Positions 36,170-49,797 are shown, counted from the stretch's first letter. The stretch is 64,000 nucleotides of DNA from Campylorhamphus procurvoides (GCA_013396655.1 WBMV01001018.1:2312778-2376777); one strand, 5' to 3'. The notes: generated by a model not told the origin, from the letters alone. Translations and numbers: made by a program.

Positions 36170-37000
36170 ATTAAATAATATCGTTACCATTTGTAAGTTA
36201 AGTATTAAGTAAGTACCTTGAAAGGGAGGGCGTGTTGAAAAAATAAAGTCCAGTTGCATTGCTGGACTTTTTTCCTTGCTAGAATTTAATGAATTCTTCA
36301 TTTGCTATTATAAACTAAATATTTCCTTTGAGTCCAATTAGCATAGCTGAAAGAAAAGGCAAAGCAAGGCACTGTTCAGCATGCGTCAATGCAATGGAAA
36401 AATCAGTCCTTTTATTCGAGCTTTAATAACTGCAGCTTGATTAGAGAGGAAGAAAAAGCTATGAGAGAGGTGGGGGGGATGAGAAGGGCTGCCAAATTAG
36501 TTCTATAAGAATTCTCAACCTGTCTGCTCTCCGGCTTACTATTCAAATGCTAATTGAGCCTTTTTGTAAACAGAATGGGTAATCATGGAAGACAAAAACA
36601 GACACAGAAAACAAATGAAATATCGCACCTTATCCAAACCGGCACAAAATTGCACTGATGAGCTTTAGAAGTCTTAAAATTTTGTGCCTTTGGTCTCTTT
36701 AAAGAACACAGAAAAGCATATAATTAATATAATACAGTAAAATATAACATAATAAAATAATAAAGAGCAGTTCCTTTTGAACAATGAAACCAGTCATGTT
36801 ATAATTAGATAAGAGGATTTATATTCTCAACTATAAACATGAAAGTGGACCATGAGACTGGATAAAGGCAAGGTTTTAATTCTTAAAAATTAATTACATG
36901 GCATTATTGTTATCGGTACACAGGATGCATTAATTATACAATTAATAATAAGATGAAAGGCAATTTTATTTTTTTTTTGCAACTTGAAATCACTTGGGGA
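36170..37000. promoter_or_regulatory. Likely conserved non-coding element with hairpin
   Basis: AT-rich, word-diverse sequence. Features are the hairpin at 36245-36270, ATGCTAATTGAGCC near 36547-36560, TTAATTAC near 36889-36896, GCATTAATTATACAATTAAT (36927-36946) and CTTTAATAACTGCAGCTTGA (36421-36440). There is no long open frame and no repeat family. It resembles enhancers bearing clustered homeodomain, POU and SOX-type sites. Conservation has not been tested. Confidence 0.35.
36245..36270. other. Perfect 9-bp hairpin followed by a T run
   Basis: AAAGTCCAG (36245-36253) and CTGGACTTT (36262-36270) are exact inverted repeats around the 8-base loop TTGCATTG. Six T follow within the 3' arm and beyond (36268-36273), and AATAAA overlaps the 5' side (36242-36247). 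It could be a transcribed stem-loop, or just a chance palindrome inside a regulatory block. Confidence 0.75.
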
Positions 37001-39640
37001 CATTTGGTTTTATGCAAGAATTGTCCTTCAGGCATTTCTATAATCTTGTTACTATGCAAAGTCAAGCCCTTAAACCTGTTAGTGGAAGCAGTGGATGGAA
37101 TTAATCTCTTAATTTAGACTTCATACCTACAGATATTGCAGCAAATTTGGGATACCCCCTGTAATTGTGGTCTAAGGTGTAACAGATTTATTACAACTCC
37201 TCCTCATAAACCAAACTAAAGACTGATATTACTAGAAGCAGAGCACATCCAACATGCAATCAGGCAAAGGTGGCTTCTCCTACAGAGCTGACCCAATCCC
37301 TTGTCCAAAGCCATTGATAATGTCACTGTTAAACTCCAGCTTTCCTATGAAGTGCTCCATTTCTGCAGGTGGGCAGAGCTGGGCTTTGTGCTCAGGGAGC
37401 AGGAAGGTGCTCACAGTCACTGAGCTGTCAGACCTCCACTCAGGGTTTCAGCTCCCAGCTCCAAGCACATCCCTTCTAATCCCACAACCCGCTCATTTAC
37501 TGGTCCTGGGTTTGCTCAAATCCGATTCCAAAACCTGAAACCATACCATGTGCAAGAATACCTGCCATATTAACTTCTTCCATATATACACACAACATCC
37601 CACCAAGGCAAGGCCTCCCCAGCAAAGGCAACCTTTGCCTGTTAGCAGGTCATCAGGAGAGCACCAGACTCAGGACACCACCAGATGGGCCCAGAGGGGC
37701 AGGATGGACTCTGCACAGAAGTGTGGGGGTCTCAGGGAAGAGCTCTTTGATTTTTGCACAGATGTGTTGTAACACAATTGCATTTTTGTCCCTATTTTGT
37801 TTTCTGTTAGATCTCGATGAAGTAACTCCCTTACCATGCACTTGAATATATAAAGACTTATTTGACAAATATTTAGCAGGACAATGGATGTTGTGCAGTC
37901 AGTATAGGGCTGATGAATATAATGGTTAGCAGTGTTTGACCCCATTACACTGCCAACACAGGAATTCAAATGATGCCATGAACACCAAGGTCCATCTTTC
38001 AGTGTAAACCTTTAAAAATGAAGAACCTTTAAGAATATAACCCTGTGTTACCACCACTAAATAATTATTCCCAAGTGTTAATATTGCTTTTCTGTAGCAT
38101 TTTGGTCTTACGTTTCATTCATATATTGTTCCAAGCTGAGGCCATCTGGGAGAAATGAACTTTATTTGTCGGTCCTTTGATTTCAGGTGTGTTCCCTGGG
38201 ACACTTCCTCATGAACAAGCTCCTCTTCCTTTCATTTTGATCTTCCTCCTCCATATCCTGTCAGAGTTAGCTCTGTGGCTAAGGCACATCAATCTGATAG
38301 GTACCTATTGTGAGACTCTTCATTTCTGCTGTGCTTTTTAATATAAGCTGTATTTTGATTTGTTATTATTTTTATCATCATAGTCCCTTGAGAACCCAAG
38401 GAAGGGACAAGCACCTCATTGTCCTCACCACTGTTATCTACAAACAAAGCACCTCTATCAACCACGCAATCTTCATTGCAGAAGATGAAAGTTTTGCTTT
38501 TCTTTTTGTTTCATTGAAGGGTATTATTTAGTTAGGTTTCCTGGAATATTGAACAGCATTTCTATACAATAGGGGCATCAATTTATAAAGAGAGTGAAGA
38601 AAAAAAAAATGCCAAACTTCCTTTGGACTAGCTGGCCAATTGTCCAGTGTTCAAATAGGAAGTCAAGTAAGACAATTAAAATGTTTCATTAAAACCTTTG
38701 TCCTTTGTGCCTTGCTAATAAAACAGAGTAACTTTCCATTTTCAAACTAGCTCTATTATTGTTACAATTAAGTTACAATATTAGAGCAGCACCAAGCAAT
38801 AACTATTAGTATCAAAAGCTCGTTTAAGTGCTGGATAAGGAAAAAAACCTTCTTTCACCTGGACAAGCTTAGACTGTGTACTAAAAGAAAGAACCCAGCA
38901 TATAAATATTACTAAGAAACAACAAAATTCTTGGAGGTTCAACCTTTGTGGCCACAGCCCAGCAAGGTACAAGACCACAGGTATAACTCAACTCTCACAG
39001 CTGAAGGCTACAACTCACACGAGTCCCTGCACTTTGTAAGCCATAGAAACAACGTGGGAAAGCGAGGTGGCAGAAATAAGATGATTAAAATGGTTACTTA
39101 AAAGAAAAACCCAAACAATTAGAATGCAGCCCAGAGCTATGGGCATTGTTTTCCTTCAGCCTGTTGACAGAACCTGTTGGGAATCACATAATATTATTCC
39201 TCAAGTGTCTCTATGACCTCATGGGCAGCCAGTGCAGATCTGTTTGAGTGGTTTGCTACATCTGCACATTCCCAATAACTTGTGCTGAAAGAAGTCACTG
39301 CTGGAAACTTCACTCAGAAACAGCCCCGACCTTTCCCAGAAACTGACTTTTCAAAAACAAACAGCTTGAAGCTACTGTGTTTTTTTTCTATTTGCCCTCA
39401 CTCACTATCCAATTTGCTTACAGACAGTTGTTTGTGCACACTACATAAGTCAGCCTTCTGCAGACTGGGGCTATCTGTTATTTCTGGATGTCTTCAATGC
39501 CAGCGGGAAATACTTAAAATAAAATATGACATTACAAAAGGCAGAGAATTTAGTAGGGGTTTTTGCTTAGCCTTTCTCCTGTTTTGACTATGACAACATG
39601 GTGCAAAGATTAAAGCTTAAACCCCTGCTTTGTGTGTTCA
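37001..39640. other. Unique non-coding DNA
   Basis: No exon or repeat is recognised. Open frames at 37254-37538 and 37548-37772 on the plus strand and at 37653-37969 on the minus strand are overlapping chance frames in GC-richer DNA. Confidence 0.5.
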
Positions 39641-39673
39641 TGTGTGTGTGTGTTTTTCCATGTATACACACAC
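39641..39673. repeat. Inverted (TG)n/(CA)n pair
   Basis: TGTGTGTGTGTGT (39641-39653) and ACACACAC (39666-39673) are complementary and separated by about 12 bases, so the DNA or a transcript could fold into a hairpin. Confidence 0.7.
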
Positions 39674-42600
39674 TTTGAACTGTGGAATGAGATGAAAAGC
39701 AGCCCCTGAGACCAAGGCAGGTACAGGTCAGGGTGTAACCAAGCTGAGACCAGCCCGTGTTTTTATGTAGCTTTTACAGTTGCTCAGATTCAAGATTTAT
39801 GCTCACTCACATGTGGTTTCACTGTGAGTTTACTGAGCAACCAGATTCAAACGAAACATTTCTAAACCTTAGTAAATCTAAGAATTGGTCTGAGTCCTCA
39901 GGAGAAAGCTTCTACAAAAAGCTGTCATTTTTCTTTTTTCTGAGTTTAATTGGAACCATTTCGCATGTTACACTAATCACCCCTTCGGGAGAACAAAAGA
40001 CAAAAACTCTGCCAGCAAAACTCGTTCATTTTTGAGATCTTGATTTGTCAGACATTTGTATTTGCAAGCTACATCACAGTTCTATCGCAGACCAGAAACA
40101 CTAATTTGTAAAGTTCATAAAAATTCTGTATTTCAAGCTAAGAACATGGCACTGGTATCATTTACAGCAGGATAAACCCAAAATAGCTCTGCTGAAATCC
40201 ATAAGGTTACAGCAAAACATGACTGATGGAAGTGTGACATAAATCAAATTTTAAACTTTTCCTGTAAAGTTGAAACAGTCTCACCTCCTGAAATAATTCC
40301 TCCAAAGCCACCAAATTCCATGTTGTTTCTCCTCTGGCTGTCCTACAGAGCCATGGGAACACTCATGTCTCCTGTCACCCTGCCTGGGAGTTGTGCTCCA
40401 ACTAGTCATCATTCACTCTTTATTAATCTTGTGTCCCACACAATAGAGAAGGCTAATTATGCTCTCAGTAATGAGCAGTTTGGGTGAATTGTACATGACA
40501 ACAGGAATTGGTCATGCCGAAAGTCAGGGAAATTTGACTGACTGGGACATGGTACTTGACAGAGCTGCAAACGTTCCAAACAGGAAATGAACAAAGATGA
40601 ATACCAAATATTTTATGCAAAACATGCTAACAGAATCTTACCCAGACAGCAAGATCTCTGCTCCAGTGTGACAGAACTGACAACAGTAATAGACATTTTC
40701 TAAATATTCATTTAAAGAATATTCTACCCATGTACATAGTTAGCAATATAAGGTAGAGATGTCTTGAATAATCACACAGTAATTGTGAACAAGGTGTCTG
40801 TGACATGAAATTTGATTCTGAAAGTTATTCCCAGTAGGGATAGAGCAAGACATTCATGGCATGTCATCAGAATTACTCTACACTGTTCTGATCACCCCAG
40901 CAGGAAAAATTCAATCTTAAATAAACTTGGCTTTTATTACAATAATAACAAGGGAACAGACACTGCACTGCACAATAACGGGGTAGCTGAGAAAGGTAAA
41001 GTCTCAAAGAGAAGATGATTACACGTACAACAGAGAGGATGAGTGCACACAAGCAACAGGAAACAACACCGAGGGGTAAGACCACAAACTGGGCAAGTTA
41101 CATGAAATCTTATTAAAACCAATTCAGACCTGAAATGAGGAAGTGAATTCAAATCAAAGGAGTAAACTTCCAAAACAACCAAACCACCCTCTTTTTGTAC
41201 AGACTAAAATAAAAAAATAAATTTGCAGGACATTTAAGAGGAACTTTATTCAGGTCAAAACAAAGCATCACTTACTTTCTAGTTGTATGCTCCTGAGTAG
41301 TCAGAACTCAGTTTAATGTATCTGAATATTATTTAATAAATGAGTATTATTTTAGATATAATTTTTCATTATTATTTCTTCCTTAAAAATAAAGGCAGTT
41401 ACTTTAGGGGATGTGTCAGGGAATGACAGAAGACAGCTCAGAAACAATGTTCTGTTTCTGCTCTTTTCTCCTGACTGCTGAAAAAAATAATTTCAAATCA
41501 CTGAATTCCCATTTTCACCTCTTTTCCTTGTGTTCTCTGTACAGCCTAATTTGGGACTCCCAGGCAGTAGCAGACAGGTTCCTCCCAAATCATTCCACTA
41601 GTGAGCCAAACAACAACATTCAGACACCCTCAGCCTTATTCAGCCCCCTAAGAGAGAGGCTTTCACTCCTCAGCAGCAGGTTTGGGTAAACACTGAAGTG
41701 CAGCCTCCCTTCTTGTGCCTTTCATAACCTGAAACATTTCATTTGAACCTCTTCTGGTGTCCATAAAGCCCCGTGCAGGACCCCTTGAACAGCGTGAGCC
41801 CCAGCCAGGCTCTGAGTGCCCAGGGAGGAGGCAGCAAACACAGTGGTAACACTTCCAATACACTTTGCCCCACTTAGCAGGGTAATTTCAGGCTCTCACA
41901 AGAGCACAGCTTGCTCAGCCTGTCTTGGTGGAGCAGGCAGAGCTGCAAACCTTTCCCACACTCCACAGACAGCAGGCAAGGCCAGTGAGGAGCTGCTCCC
42001 CTCTGTGTGTGCTCCTGGAACGATGAGTTTGGTGCCCCCCCAGTGGCTGCCACAACCCGAAGGGGCTTTTAACATCAGACTCTTCCAGAAGTTCTACATT
42101 CAAAACCATGGTGAAATAATTCACGTCACCAGTAATTGCCAGCAAAAGAGGTCTGAACAATGCACGAGCCCTCTCTAAAAGCCTCCACTGCCATCTTTGG
42201 TGTCAAGGGCTGGCCTTGCACTTGCTTACACAACAAAAGTGTGTTTTCAAAAGACAGGATTTTCCAGCTAATGCTGTGGGCAATGGAGCCAGTAATGGAA
42301 TAGCCCCTCCTGCTTGTGAGACATGGAGATGGCCTAGAAACAGCATAGCAACCCATGTGCCGACCACAGCCCTGTGAATGGGTGGGTTTCAGCATCCAGC
42401 ACAGACTAAAGTCTTCTCCCCGATGATGATCGGAGAGGATGAGGACAATTGGGGTCACTGGGAGCCCACCTGAATCCAGGTGTTCCTACACACTGACACT
42501 GGGAGTCAGGAAGGGCAGTTCTTTTGAGAGACTGAATGTGGACAGTCAGATTTGATCTCAGCAAATGATAAAGTCAAAGAGCTGCACAGAAATGACACCA

Positions 42601-43500
42601 TCATTATGGTACCAAAGTCATTATGCCCTATAGCTGACTCATGTATTGATTGGGGTCACAGGGAAAGCAAGGAAACACCAACTCCTGACACTCTGAACAA
42701 GAACATGGTTCTTTTTGGCACAAAACCAACAATGCTGATTTTTCACTCAAGAGTTTGTTACACACAAAAAAGGGAGCCTCATCTTGATGCAGGCTTTGAT
42801 GTCTGTGCTGAAATCCAGAAACACATCCCTTCCAGCAAGGAACAGCAAATAAAAGAGGGGCATTAGGAAATACATTTCAAAATTAATAATGTTTCAAAGC
42901 TTGTCTCTGAAACCTTTTACAAGATGAAATTTATTTCATTTTAAAAATAGAAGAAAATGAAAGTTTTATTCAATCAATAAAATTATCTCCATATGAGCAA
43001 TTTCAAGCCCACTTTCGAGCAACCTTATTTTGATGAAAAAAAAAAGTTTAGAAGCAAATTAAAAGTCTTGGACTAATACATACTTATTTAAAAGCACTTT
43101 TTAGTTCAGCCACTGATCTAAAAGTCAATATTTCACTCAGCTCTAGGACCCAAAGAGAACTGTCTCAAGTGTTTGCCCAAAGGACTAAACAAAATCACTT
43201 GTATAATTAATGTGATTTTCTAAGAAGAGCAGATTCAATACATTTGAGAATACCAATGCCTCTTAAGACAGGAGGTTTCCTCACAAGCTCATCTTAAGAA
43301 GATTTCTCTGTACTTCTTTCCTATGCATATGTGTTCCAAGAAGCTTTTAATGAGCTTCACAGAGTTACTAGAGAAAAAAGTAGTTTAACAACTTCCTTTC
43401 TAGTTCTCTATCGAATTTCTTATTAATTAACATATTAATGCTCTGTTTTCTTAAATTTAACTTTAAAGAAAGCAAAAGAACTTTTCAAATTAAGTAATGA
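39674..43500. other. Unique DNA with a possible regulatory patch at 40420-40580
   Basis: 40420-40580 is word-diverse with GGCTAATTATGCTCTCAGTA (40452-40471) and looks like a conserved non-coding element. 41700-42060 is GC-richer without a recognised repeat. 42880-43500 is AT-rich. No gene is supported anywhere in the stretch. Confidence 0.4.
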
Positions 43501-43538
43501 GACAAGAATGTTAACAGCTTTTTTCACTCTATTAATTC

Positions 43539-43991
43539 ATGCACGCACTAAAACTTCTGAGGTTTTTAAGAAGTAAGATAGGAAAGGTAGCAACCACAAT
43601 GTTTCTATTTTTACAATTAAATCCACTTGACAAACTAAGCTCTTTCTTTACTGCTTCCTTTGGAATTTTTATCCTGCAGAAACTGTCACACTTCCTTTCT
43701 GCCTCATATAAATGGTCTAAAGCACATACTCAAACCAGTAAATCTTTGTGGTCTCATACAGAGCTGTGTGTCCTTCACTGGACAGCAGCAATGATCCTGA
43801 GCATGGCTCCTGGAATCCATTGTCACCAGTCCCTTTGTCACTACAGGTGTTTTGTAGCTCTCTGCAGTCAATATATTCCTCATGGCTTTCTTCTGACTGG
43901 CTTTTTGGCCATGAGCTGCCCCAGCTTTGTATCTCTCTCTTGGCTGCCAACCACTGCACCACCTTCCAATGCCAAAGACCACGTACATTAA
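43539..43991 (+). other. Unassigned 150-codon open frame
   Basis: This plus-strand frame starts at an ATG and ends before 43992. The peptide is rich in Ser, His, Leu and Cys, lacks a signal or domain and overlaps 113- and 81-codon frames on the other strand. There is no promoter or splice context. Probably a chance frame. Confidence 0.1.
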
Positions 43992-46900
43992 GAAATGTGT
44001 ATTAAACTCGTGTGGGCTCAACTGCCCAGAAATCCCTGCTGGCAACTTTGCAATTGGCTGGTCACATCAGAAACTGCTACAGTCCCTCTCAAAAGGTACC
44101 TGTGCCCTTTGAAGTTCTAACAGCAAGGACAAAGGATGCTGTAAATAAGATGCCCGTGGACATATTTTTGATTTTTCATTCTAATTGTTTCTTAGTTTAC
44201 ACTATTTCCTCTACTTTGATTATTTACCCATGCAATCTAACTTGGCACAAGAATCCTTGCTTCCAGACTGAATGTAGTTGCCGAATGTCATGACCAGGAT
44301 GTCCCCTAACCAGCCAGCTCGAGCAGGTAACACAAACTGAACGCAGCCTTCTCAAACCCCCTTTGCTTTGGAGATTAAATCAGATGCCCCCAACACCCTC
44401 CCAGGTTTAGGACAAATGACATGAAGCAACACTTTCTGTCAGCACAGAAGTTACAGATAAAAGAAAACCAAAGCAACAGAGAATAAACTGGTTTAGACTA
44501 GAAGATTTTAGCTATAGGAAGCCCATACACAAAATCTGTTGGGGCAGGAGGAGCAATAAAGCATTTGGGAGCTGTTTTCACATGCACGTGAATACCAACC
44601 ATACGTGAGGAGTCTGCATTAAACACCCAGCTTCTGACAAAGAAAATCTTTCAGGTCACCATACAAGCTGTTCAATATAAAGCTAATGTCTGTAAAAAAA
44701 TGTGTTTACATGAGACTAAAAATTGAAATGTACCTTAAATGTGCTATAGTGCCTTGGTATAGGAAAAAACCAGATGGAGTTTTCTCTAGTCAAACCTCAG
44801 CTTGAAAGATATAAGCCATGTAGAGCTGCAGCTTAGTTGGTGCTGCACTTCATGTCCTTCATGTAAAATATTCTGTCACTTTTAATTTTGTATCTTGTTT
44901 ACTTTCTCTGTTACAAAAGAACTGGGACTTGTTTTTAGCAGCTCTGATTAAGTTTCTATTGATTTTCGAGATAGGAAATGGAACTTTCAGATTTCCCACA
45001 TGAATTTAAAGCAAGTCAGATATTAACCTCGAGGTAAAACATCTGCCATGACATTCAAAGAATAGACAAGTACTATCTTAGTGAAAACAGCATCTGTGCT
45101 CAAAGCTCAGTGCCTGGGATTTGGAATTTGAGAACAATGCAATGTGTGTAAAACCACACAGAAACACATACACGTTTATTGCAACTCCCATTGCCTCGGA
45201 TGTGCATTAGTGCACACACATGAAGACACCCTTTACATGCACACACCTGAACTACCAAAGCACTAATGGCTAAAGGGAGTTAGAGTTGGTGTCAAGGGGA
45301 ATTAAGAAGAATGTGAAAGCCAATGCAGAGCTGGAAAGGCTTGGATTTTTATATCACTGTTATTGTATCTAACCATATAAAGGGCATTTATTACTTTTGA
45401 GGATCAATTTCCCCCTTCTCATCCTGTAACAACTGCCAATATGTACATACATTTTGTAACTTAAAACTTTCATTATCAAATATATCACTGCTATAGGTAG
45501 GCAGTATTTAATAGACATAAATATACATTAAGATCTGAAATATATGCCAAATGCAATAATGCCTACTGAGCTGAAAACTATTACCTTCAGGTCCATGGAC
45601 TGCTTTTACCTACCATGGCCATTTTCCTTAAGCTAATTGTTTGGAGATGTATGTGATATTGGTGAATGTTTCCAGAGCAGAAACATTGCATAGGATTTTT
45701 CCTTTTTCCTATCAACACATTATAATTTTATTTCATTATTGCCTCTGTAAAGATTGCAAAGCAACTGTAGTGAGACCAGAGATGTGCTTAAGCAGCAAAA
45801 GTATGTTGGGAAAGGTGGTTTCCACCTGAGCAGCTCTGTGGGGTTGACATTTATAGGAAAAAAATCTACACATTTCCATTTGCATACCTAACAGACATCA
45901 GTCTTTGAACAATGAGAGTCAGTCATTTTGCAATTCAGAAGACTGGCAACTCCCCTGAATGTGCCCAAAAAAGCAATCAGCATTTTCCCCTCTACAATGA
46001 AAGACAATCCCTGGAACATAATCTATATGTGTACAGGAAGGTATAGAATGCTACCATGCCACAAACTCACATTCTGCAGGAGACACATATTTACCAGATT
46101 ATATATTGACCCAGTCACAGGTAATTCACAGTCAGGTGTGGAGATCATTGAAGATGAGTTCCTCACCTCTTCCTTCAGCTGTGTTTTTGTCAGCAGTGTC
46201 TAGTTCTGCCTAGAGGAGCATCTTCCTCCCACCTTTCTCCCACTGCCATGAAACATTCCCACTGCCCTCACATACATGCACTAGGAACACACAAGGCTCT
46301 GGAGCAGCCAGCTGGGCTTACAAGTTATTACCAGGATCTACTGCAAATGACTAAATACAGCCAAAAGAAATGAATAAACCAAACAAAAACCATGCTGGTT
46401 TAAATCTTCAATTGAATTAGACTTTGTCACATTTGAACTACACGTGTGAGCAGCCCATTTATAGTCACTTCTCGTGAGCATTCAGTTTAGAGGCACAGAT
46501 GTTCAGGGAAAATGCATTTTAATCTCAGGATGAGATCATTTAAATATAGCCTTCTGTGAACATTCATACCAGTCAGGGAACAAGAAAAACACCAATCAAA
46601 TTATATGACTAATCATTTCTAAGTTGTGCACAGATATGTATTTGAATTTCAGATGCTAATCTGAAAAAAAGTGTCTCAAAGGTTTAAGGAACGTTCAAGA
46701 AAAGGCCTACGTGTTCATGGAAATTTCAATAATGACAAAAAAGTCACCTGTGTTCATATGAATGGCTCAAAACAGATTATCAGAATAATTTGAAAAAAAA
46801 ATTTAAAGAAAAACTGTCCTTAATGGAGAGTTTTATAGGATGGAGAGGTTTTTTCAGGCTGGGGTGATTCAGATGCTTTGACTTTCTAGTCCAATGATTT

Positions 46901-47089
46901 CCCCCAGTAGAAAAAAAGACTGCAGTGCTCCTTTGCAACAAACTATTCCCCATGACACATGACAAATGTCTACCTCAAGTGTAAATAAGTTGGAAAACAT
47001 TTTTAAAGGATCAGCATAAAAGGTAAAGTGTCTTTTGAAAAAAAACATATTAGACTGTAAAATACTGAAAAAATAAACAGAAATATGTC
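43992..47089. other. Unique non-coding DNA
   Basis: No gene, RNA or transposon is seen. 45440-45560 is AT-rich. Confidence 0.5.
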
Positions 47090-47820
47090 TGTCTGGATGG
47101 AAGTTAATTTAGTTGCTTTCCTGAACCCTCATTCTGAACACGAAGCCACCGGAGCAATCCTCGGTTCATTTGCCTTTTCCTTCCTTTCTGTAAATAGGCA
47201 CAACTTTAATACTTGAGGGTATTGTTAAGCCTCAGGTTTGGAAAGTGTTGTGTGATCTTCGAATCGTGATTTCCAGATATGGTAAAATCACTGTTGTTAT
47301 TTTACCTCGACTTCACAAAATATTGAAATATACTGCTATGTAGAGCATTGTGTTAATTAGACGGAGGGTTGATCCTAATCAAAGTTAATTTTACATAGAT
47401 TCTCATACACTCTACCAGCATCCTCTGACAACTTTATTTTCAGGGAATATGGTAATATTCCCAGGAAATGTATATACATGGAAGTTATTTCTGTTGTTAA
47501 TCAAATTTATGGGAGAAAGTGCTGAAATACTGGGGCACATTGAGCTTGTTCAAATCACTGTAACTACTGGCACTCTGCAGATTTTCATTCCAGGCATCAT
47601 ACTGTGCTTCTAAACTACTTTCCCAACTAGTGGCATGGAGTGCTAGGGCCATCTATACTTGGGATGAAGACTAGATCAGTACAGGAGTCAAGCAGAAAGT
47701 TAATACAAAGCTATTTTCCAGTCTCTTTTTGTTGGTTTGCAAAGCTCAAGGTTACTTGATTAATCCATCAGGCACTATGTTCTTCCCTGAAGAATGAACA
47801 AGATGCCTCTACTGAAAAAT

Positions 47821-47840
47821 CAATACCAAGATTGGTATTG
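47821..47840. other. Perfect 9-bp inverted repeat
   Basis: CAATACCAA and TTGGTATTG with a 2-base spacer (GA). The right arm continues as a partial tandem repeat TTGGTATTGGTATT. Confidence 0.8.
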
Positions 47841-48001
47841 GTATTAAGAACTTTATTCTTAATTCCATGTGGGATAATTTAGACTTATTTTTCCAAATAG
47901 TCCCACCAAGACCAAAATACTTGGTGAAATGAGAAATATTTTTGTGCTGCCTATGGCTCATTTTTGGCATTCACATCCCAGAGATACACGCAGTAATTGA
48001 A

Positions 48002-48021
48002 GCTTCAGAAAAATCTGAAGC
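48002..48021. other. Perfect 8-bp hairpin
   Basis: GCTTCAGA (48002-48009), loop AAAA, TCTGAAGC (48014-48021). Confidence 0.8.
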
Positions 48022-48649
48022 GTGTTTTAAAGTCCTTTGTATGAATAAGAAAAAATACACTGGATTTTGTTGCTTTAGTTCTTCCCGGAATGCTGCTATT
48101 TAATTTCATGCAAAGGAGGCATAAAACACTCTGCTCTTAATTAGTTCTTGATACAGCTTATCTGCTTTCATGAGGGTTTGTCAGCACAGCATGAATCAGA
48201 ATCATTGGAGACCACTACTTAGCTTGAGTTTATGCATGATTTGTCTTTAAAAACAGATTGGTTTGAATTGTTGGATCGCAGAGTAATTGCAGACACTATT
48301 GACTTTATGTAACAGGTCAAATGTGATTGGGATGCTCCCTTTTCAAGTGCAGTACTTATCATTGGGAAGACAAAGCTTCACATGTATTTAAGACCATAAA
48401 TGGCACACATTTGCAGGGTTTTATGCTAGTAAGTTTGGAAGTCATTTATCAGTTGAAAACCAGAAATGGCAATCAAATATAAATGAGGAAAAAAACCCAA
48501 ATGAGCTTCCACTGCTATATTATTTTGTGGATTATAGATATTGCTAGCAGTAGTCTCAAACTCCCAAAGTGCTTTTTAAAAGCATGATTAACTCTCCCAA
48601 CTCTTGTGGAGAAGATAAATATTATCTAAACACTTTACAGGTGAGCCTG

Positions 48650-49060
48650 TTGCTGTTCTAGGAGGCAAAGTGGCTCAGGCAGGTGCTGGGGGATGCGAGA
48701 GGACAGGGGGTGGGTGTCCCTTGTGCGCTCAGGCAGGGCAGCCCTGCAGCTCCGAGCCCCTCCTGCAGTGCCCACACCCCCCTTGGCACTGCACACTCTG
48801 CCCAGGGCTCTGCCCTCCCCAGCTCGGGCTCCAAAGGGATCCAAGCACTTTAGAAGAGTATCTTTGTCTGCCTCAGGCGTGCAGTTTGTGGCCACTAACC
48901 AGCACCTGACCTGGACTGTGTCATGCTCCAAAGTACCTGCTATTCTTCTGGCAAGGGAGGACAAGGACAAGGCACCTCCCTCGTGCTACAGAAGCACAAC
49001 CAGCCAGCACCTCTCTTGTCTGCTTTGTCACATCTTTAGCTGTGCACATCTTGCCTGCAG
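48650..49060. other. GC-rich pocket, no gene called
   Basis: Opens near ACAGGTGAGCC (48638-48648), a decent plus-strand donor. It is then GC-rich with GGGGG, GGGGGTGGG and CCCACACCCCCC runs. Plus (126 codons) and minus (111 codons) frames overlap completely, which points to composition rather than coding. Confidence 0.35.
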
Positions 49061-49161
49061 TTGCTCAGGCTAACAGGATCTGCCTAAGATCAGAAAGGAT
49101 TTGGCTTATTAATTCTATAGCTAATCTAAGCAAAATGAAGAAAAACCCCAGTTTTTCATTT

Positions 49162-49797
49162 CTATTTCCCCAGCAATACTTTGTAAACTTTAACCATACA
49201 TAGGGTTTTGGGATATTGCAGTAATGGGAGAGGCATTTCTCTTGTGAGGGTTATAGTTTCTTCCCAGGGAATCCTGAAGTGCTCTACGTTCATGGGCATG
49301 ATCCTGCAAGCGCTGGGCATGAAGAGCTCCCTGGGGCTGCAGTGCGAGTTCTGCTCGAGAGGTTTGGAAGCTTTTAACAATATTAGGCTGGAACAGCCCC
49401 CTGAGGAGTTTGTGAACATGCCAGCCAACACAGAGCCCAGCAAAGCACTGCTCTTATATAATGTGTCACAGGCTCTTTTATCCACACCGAACAGACAGAT
49501 TATTGAGAATGAGTCAAACCCCACACACAGACACAGCCACTGCCAAAGGCTCAGGCTCAGGAGTTCCACCACTGTACACTGTAAGCTCTGCCACGCAAGG
49601 ACCTGTGTCATTGTTCTTCGTAGACACAATGGAACAGGGACATGAAATCTGGGGCGCTGCCAAGTGCAAATGCTTTTAAAATAAGAAATTAAAGAGTAAT
49701 CCTTGCATTTAACTAGGCTAAAACTCCACAATAAAGTACAAAACTCTGGCATAGGCACAAGCACACTTGGGCAGCTGTGGGGTGAGACCAGTTCCAA
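49162..49797 (-). other. Unassigned 211-codon open frame, open on both strands
   Basis: This is the longest ambiguity-free open frame in the window. The minus-strand peptide begins MELVSPHSCPSVLVPMPEFC and holds a Leu/Cys/Trp-rich hydrophobic stretch (VELLSLSLWQWLCLCVGF). The opposite strand is also open for 145 codons at 49208-49645. No domain, splice pattern, poly(A) tail or flanking duplication is recognised. A decayed retrocopy or an old unclassified repeat is possible. A frame of this length is only mildly surprising in 64 kb. Confidence 0.15.

Larger units (their letters stand above)
47090..48450. promoter_or_regulatory. Likely conserved non-coding block
   Basis: A long stretch with a non-repetitive, regulatory texture: GTTAATTAGACGG (47352-47364), CTAATCAAAGTTAATTTTAC (47375-47394), CTCTTAATTAGTTC and two perfect hairpins (47821-47840, 48002-48021). 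There are no frames of note. It is the longest such block in the window. Conservation is inferred. Confidence 0.3.

Noticed and set aside
43539..44045. Overlapping plus (150 codons) and minus (113 codons) frames
   Set aside because: No domains, no signals, composition-driven overlap.
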